Below are positions 63,763 through 64,000 of a stretch of DNA of 64,000 nucleotides, one piece after another. Every line of letters begins with the position of its first letter. Position 1 is the stretch's first letter. The translations under genes and the position numbers were made by a program. The notes beneath the pieces were generated by a model. The model was not told the DNA's origin. It saw only the letters and a program-made list of their open reading frames with translations, and did no database searches. The DNA comes from an uncultured Haliea sp. (GTDB lineage: Bacteria; Pseudomonadota; Gammaproteobacteria; Pseudomonadales; Halieaceae), in NCBI GenBank assembly GCA_947258585.1, contig CAMYIZ010000016.1, positions 96,721-160,720 of the forward strand, written 5' to 3'.

Positions 63763-64000
63763 ACCCTGGGGTTTGGTATTAAAGCCTGGCGAGAGCCCAC
63801 CCCGCTTCACCGGGTGTGACCGTGGGTCAGCGCCGGTGTAACGCCCCTGCCTGCGCCCATAAAAAAACCCCAGGGCACGATGTACCCTGGGGTTTGGTAT
63901 TAAAGCCTGGCGAGAGCCCACCCCGCTTCACCGGGTGTGACCGCAAAGGTCATCGCCTGTGTAAGGACCCTGCCCCACCATAAAAAACCCCGTGGCACAG
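63763..64000. repeat. Tandem ~121-bp repeat with structured-RNA character
   Basis: Two copies begin at 63763 and 63884 (period 121); the second is cut a few bases short by the window edge. The first about 58 bases of each unit are almost identical; the middle varies while stems are kept. Read on the minus strand, each unit offers GGCG/CGCC closing two hairpins, TGACC/GGTCA with differing loops and CACCC/GGGTG, then CGCCAGGC, TTTAATACCAAA and a terminator hairpin. The tail resembles the 3' end of bacterial 5S rRNA with its terminator, but the unit is too short for a full 5S gene. Confidence 0.75.
63861..63892 (-). terminator. Minus-strand Rho-independent terminator inside the tandem repeat
   Basis: On the minus strand CCCCAGGG and CCCTGGGG form an 8-bp stem with a 9-base loop, followed by seven T. 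A matching element begins at the window edge (TTTTTT after a GGGG arm), but the copy next to the sugar dehydrogenase gene has lost its second arm and T-run. Confidence 0.85.

Noticed and set aside
63520..63921. 133-codon minus-strand frame crossing the tandem repeat
   Set aside because: It is a translation of the repeat and its terminator plus antisense of the sugar dehydrogenase; no start signal, and the repeat looks selected as RNA rather than protein.
63763..64000. A standard 5S rRNA gene
   Set aside because: The minus-strand tail resembles the 5S 3' end, but terminators are only about 121 bases apart and the conserved internal 5S sequences are not seen.

Overview
The window reads as chromosomal DNA of a high-GC, Gram-negative gammaproteobacterium. 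Several gene neighbourhoods are the ones known from Pseudomonas-like genomes: purM-purN with a divergent DUF2066 gene, perM and hda; dcd-apbC-metG-rnfABCDGE; rimI next to a psi-like gene; and a gspC-gspD type II secretion start. Together with TonB-dependent transport, a sulfatase and fatty-acid or sterol-type acyl-CoA dehydrogenases, this suggests a marine Cellvibrionales/Halieaceae (OM60/NOR5-type) organism. That placement is inference from gene content, not from a marker-gene tree. No tRNA, rRNA gene, insertion sequence, integrase, prophage or CRISPR array was recognised.

Layout. 1-2.5 kb: start of a type II secretion operon (gspD cut by the window edge, gspC). 2.9-11.3 kb: housekeeping genes (cysK, a GNAT acetyltransferase, a quinone oxidoreductase, a DEAD-box helicase, prlC) and a small group made of a divergent pterin-synthase-like protein, an SDR and a YhhQ-type transporter. 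11.4-18.5 kb: an amino-acid catabolism module, with leucine-dehydrogenase-like and fused indolepyruvate:ferredoxin oxidoreductase genes divergent from an Lrp/AsnC regulator, a 15-bp palindrome between them, then an aminotransferase/omega-amidase pair. 18.5-25.1 kb: OmpA-like protein, hda, perM, DUF2066, purM, purN, DUF3108. 25.1-33.8 kb: dcd, apbC, a metG without its C-terminal tRNA-binding domain, and a complete rnfABCDGE operon. 33.8-41.3 kb: rimI and a psi-like gene, a glycosyltransferase, an atypical Nramp transporter, a large Ig-like lipoprotein and a pectinacetylesterase-family lipoprotein.

41.6-49.3 kb is the standout region: five co-directional, tightly packed genes that together make a plausible extracellular electron transfer conduit. 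They are a NapC/NirT (CymA-like) tetraheme quinol dehydrogenase, a multiheme cytochrome with a C-terminal ethylbenzene-dehydrogenase-type heme-binding domain, an MtrA/DmsE-like decaheme cytochrome, an MtrB/PioB-like outer-membrane barrel and an OmcA/MtrC-like decaheme surface lipoprotein. They encode 33 CxxCH sites plus one CxxxCH site. The route would be quinol pool, CymA-like protein, periplasmic cytochromes, barrel, cell surface. The direction of electron flow and the partner are unknown.

49.4-64 kb: peroxiredoxin, a TonB-dependent receptor, and an acyl-CoA catabolism cluster (two TetR regulators, two dissimilar acyl-CoA dehydrogenases divergent around a strong inverted repeat, an acyl-CoA ligase). 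A sulfatase lipoprotein, an old-yellow-enzyme/dienoyl-CoA-reductase-like flavoprotein and a PQQ-type sugar dehydrogenase with a cytochrome c5-like tail follow. The window ends in a ~121-bp tandem repeat with a minus-strand terminator. Plausible functional links are that 2-oxoacid:ferredoxin oxidoreductase and Rnf share ferredoxin, and that Rnf, the CymA-like protein and the periplasmic dehydrogenase all feed or drain the respiratory electron pool.
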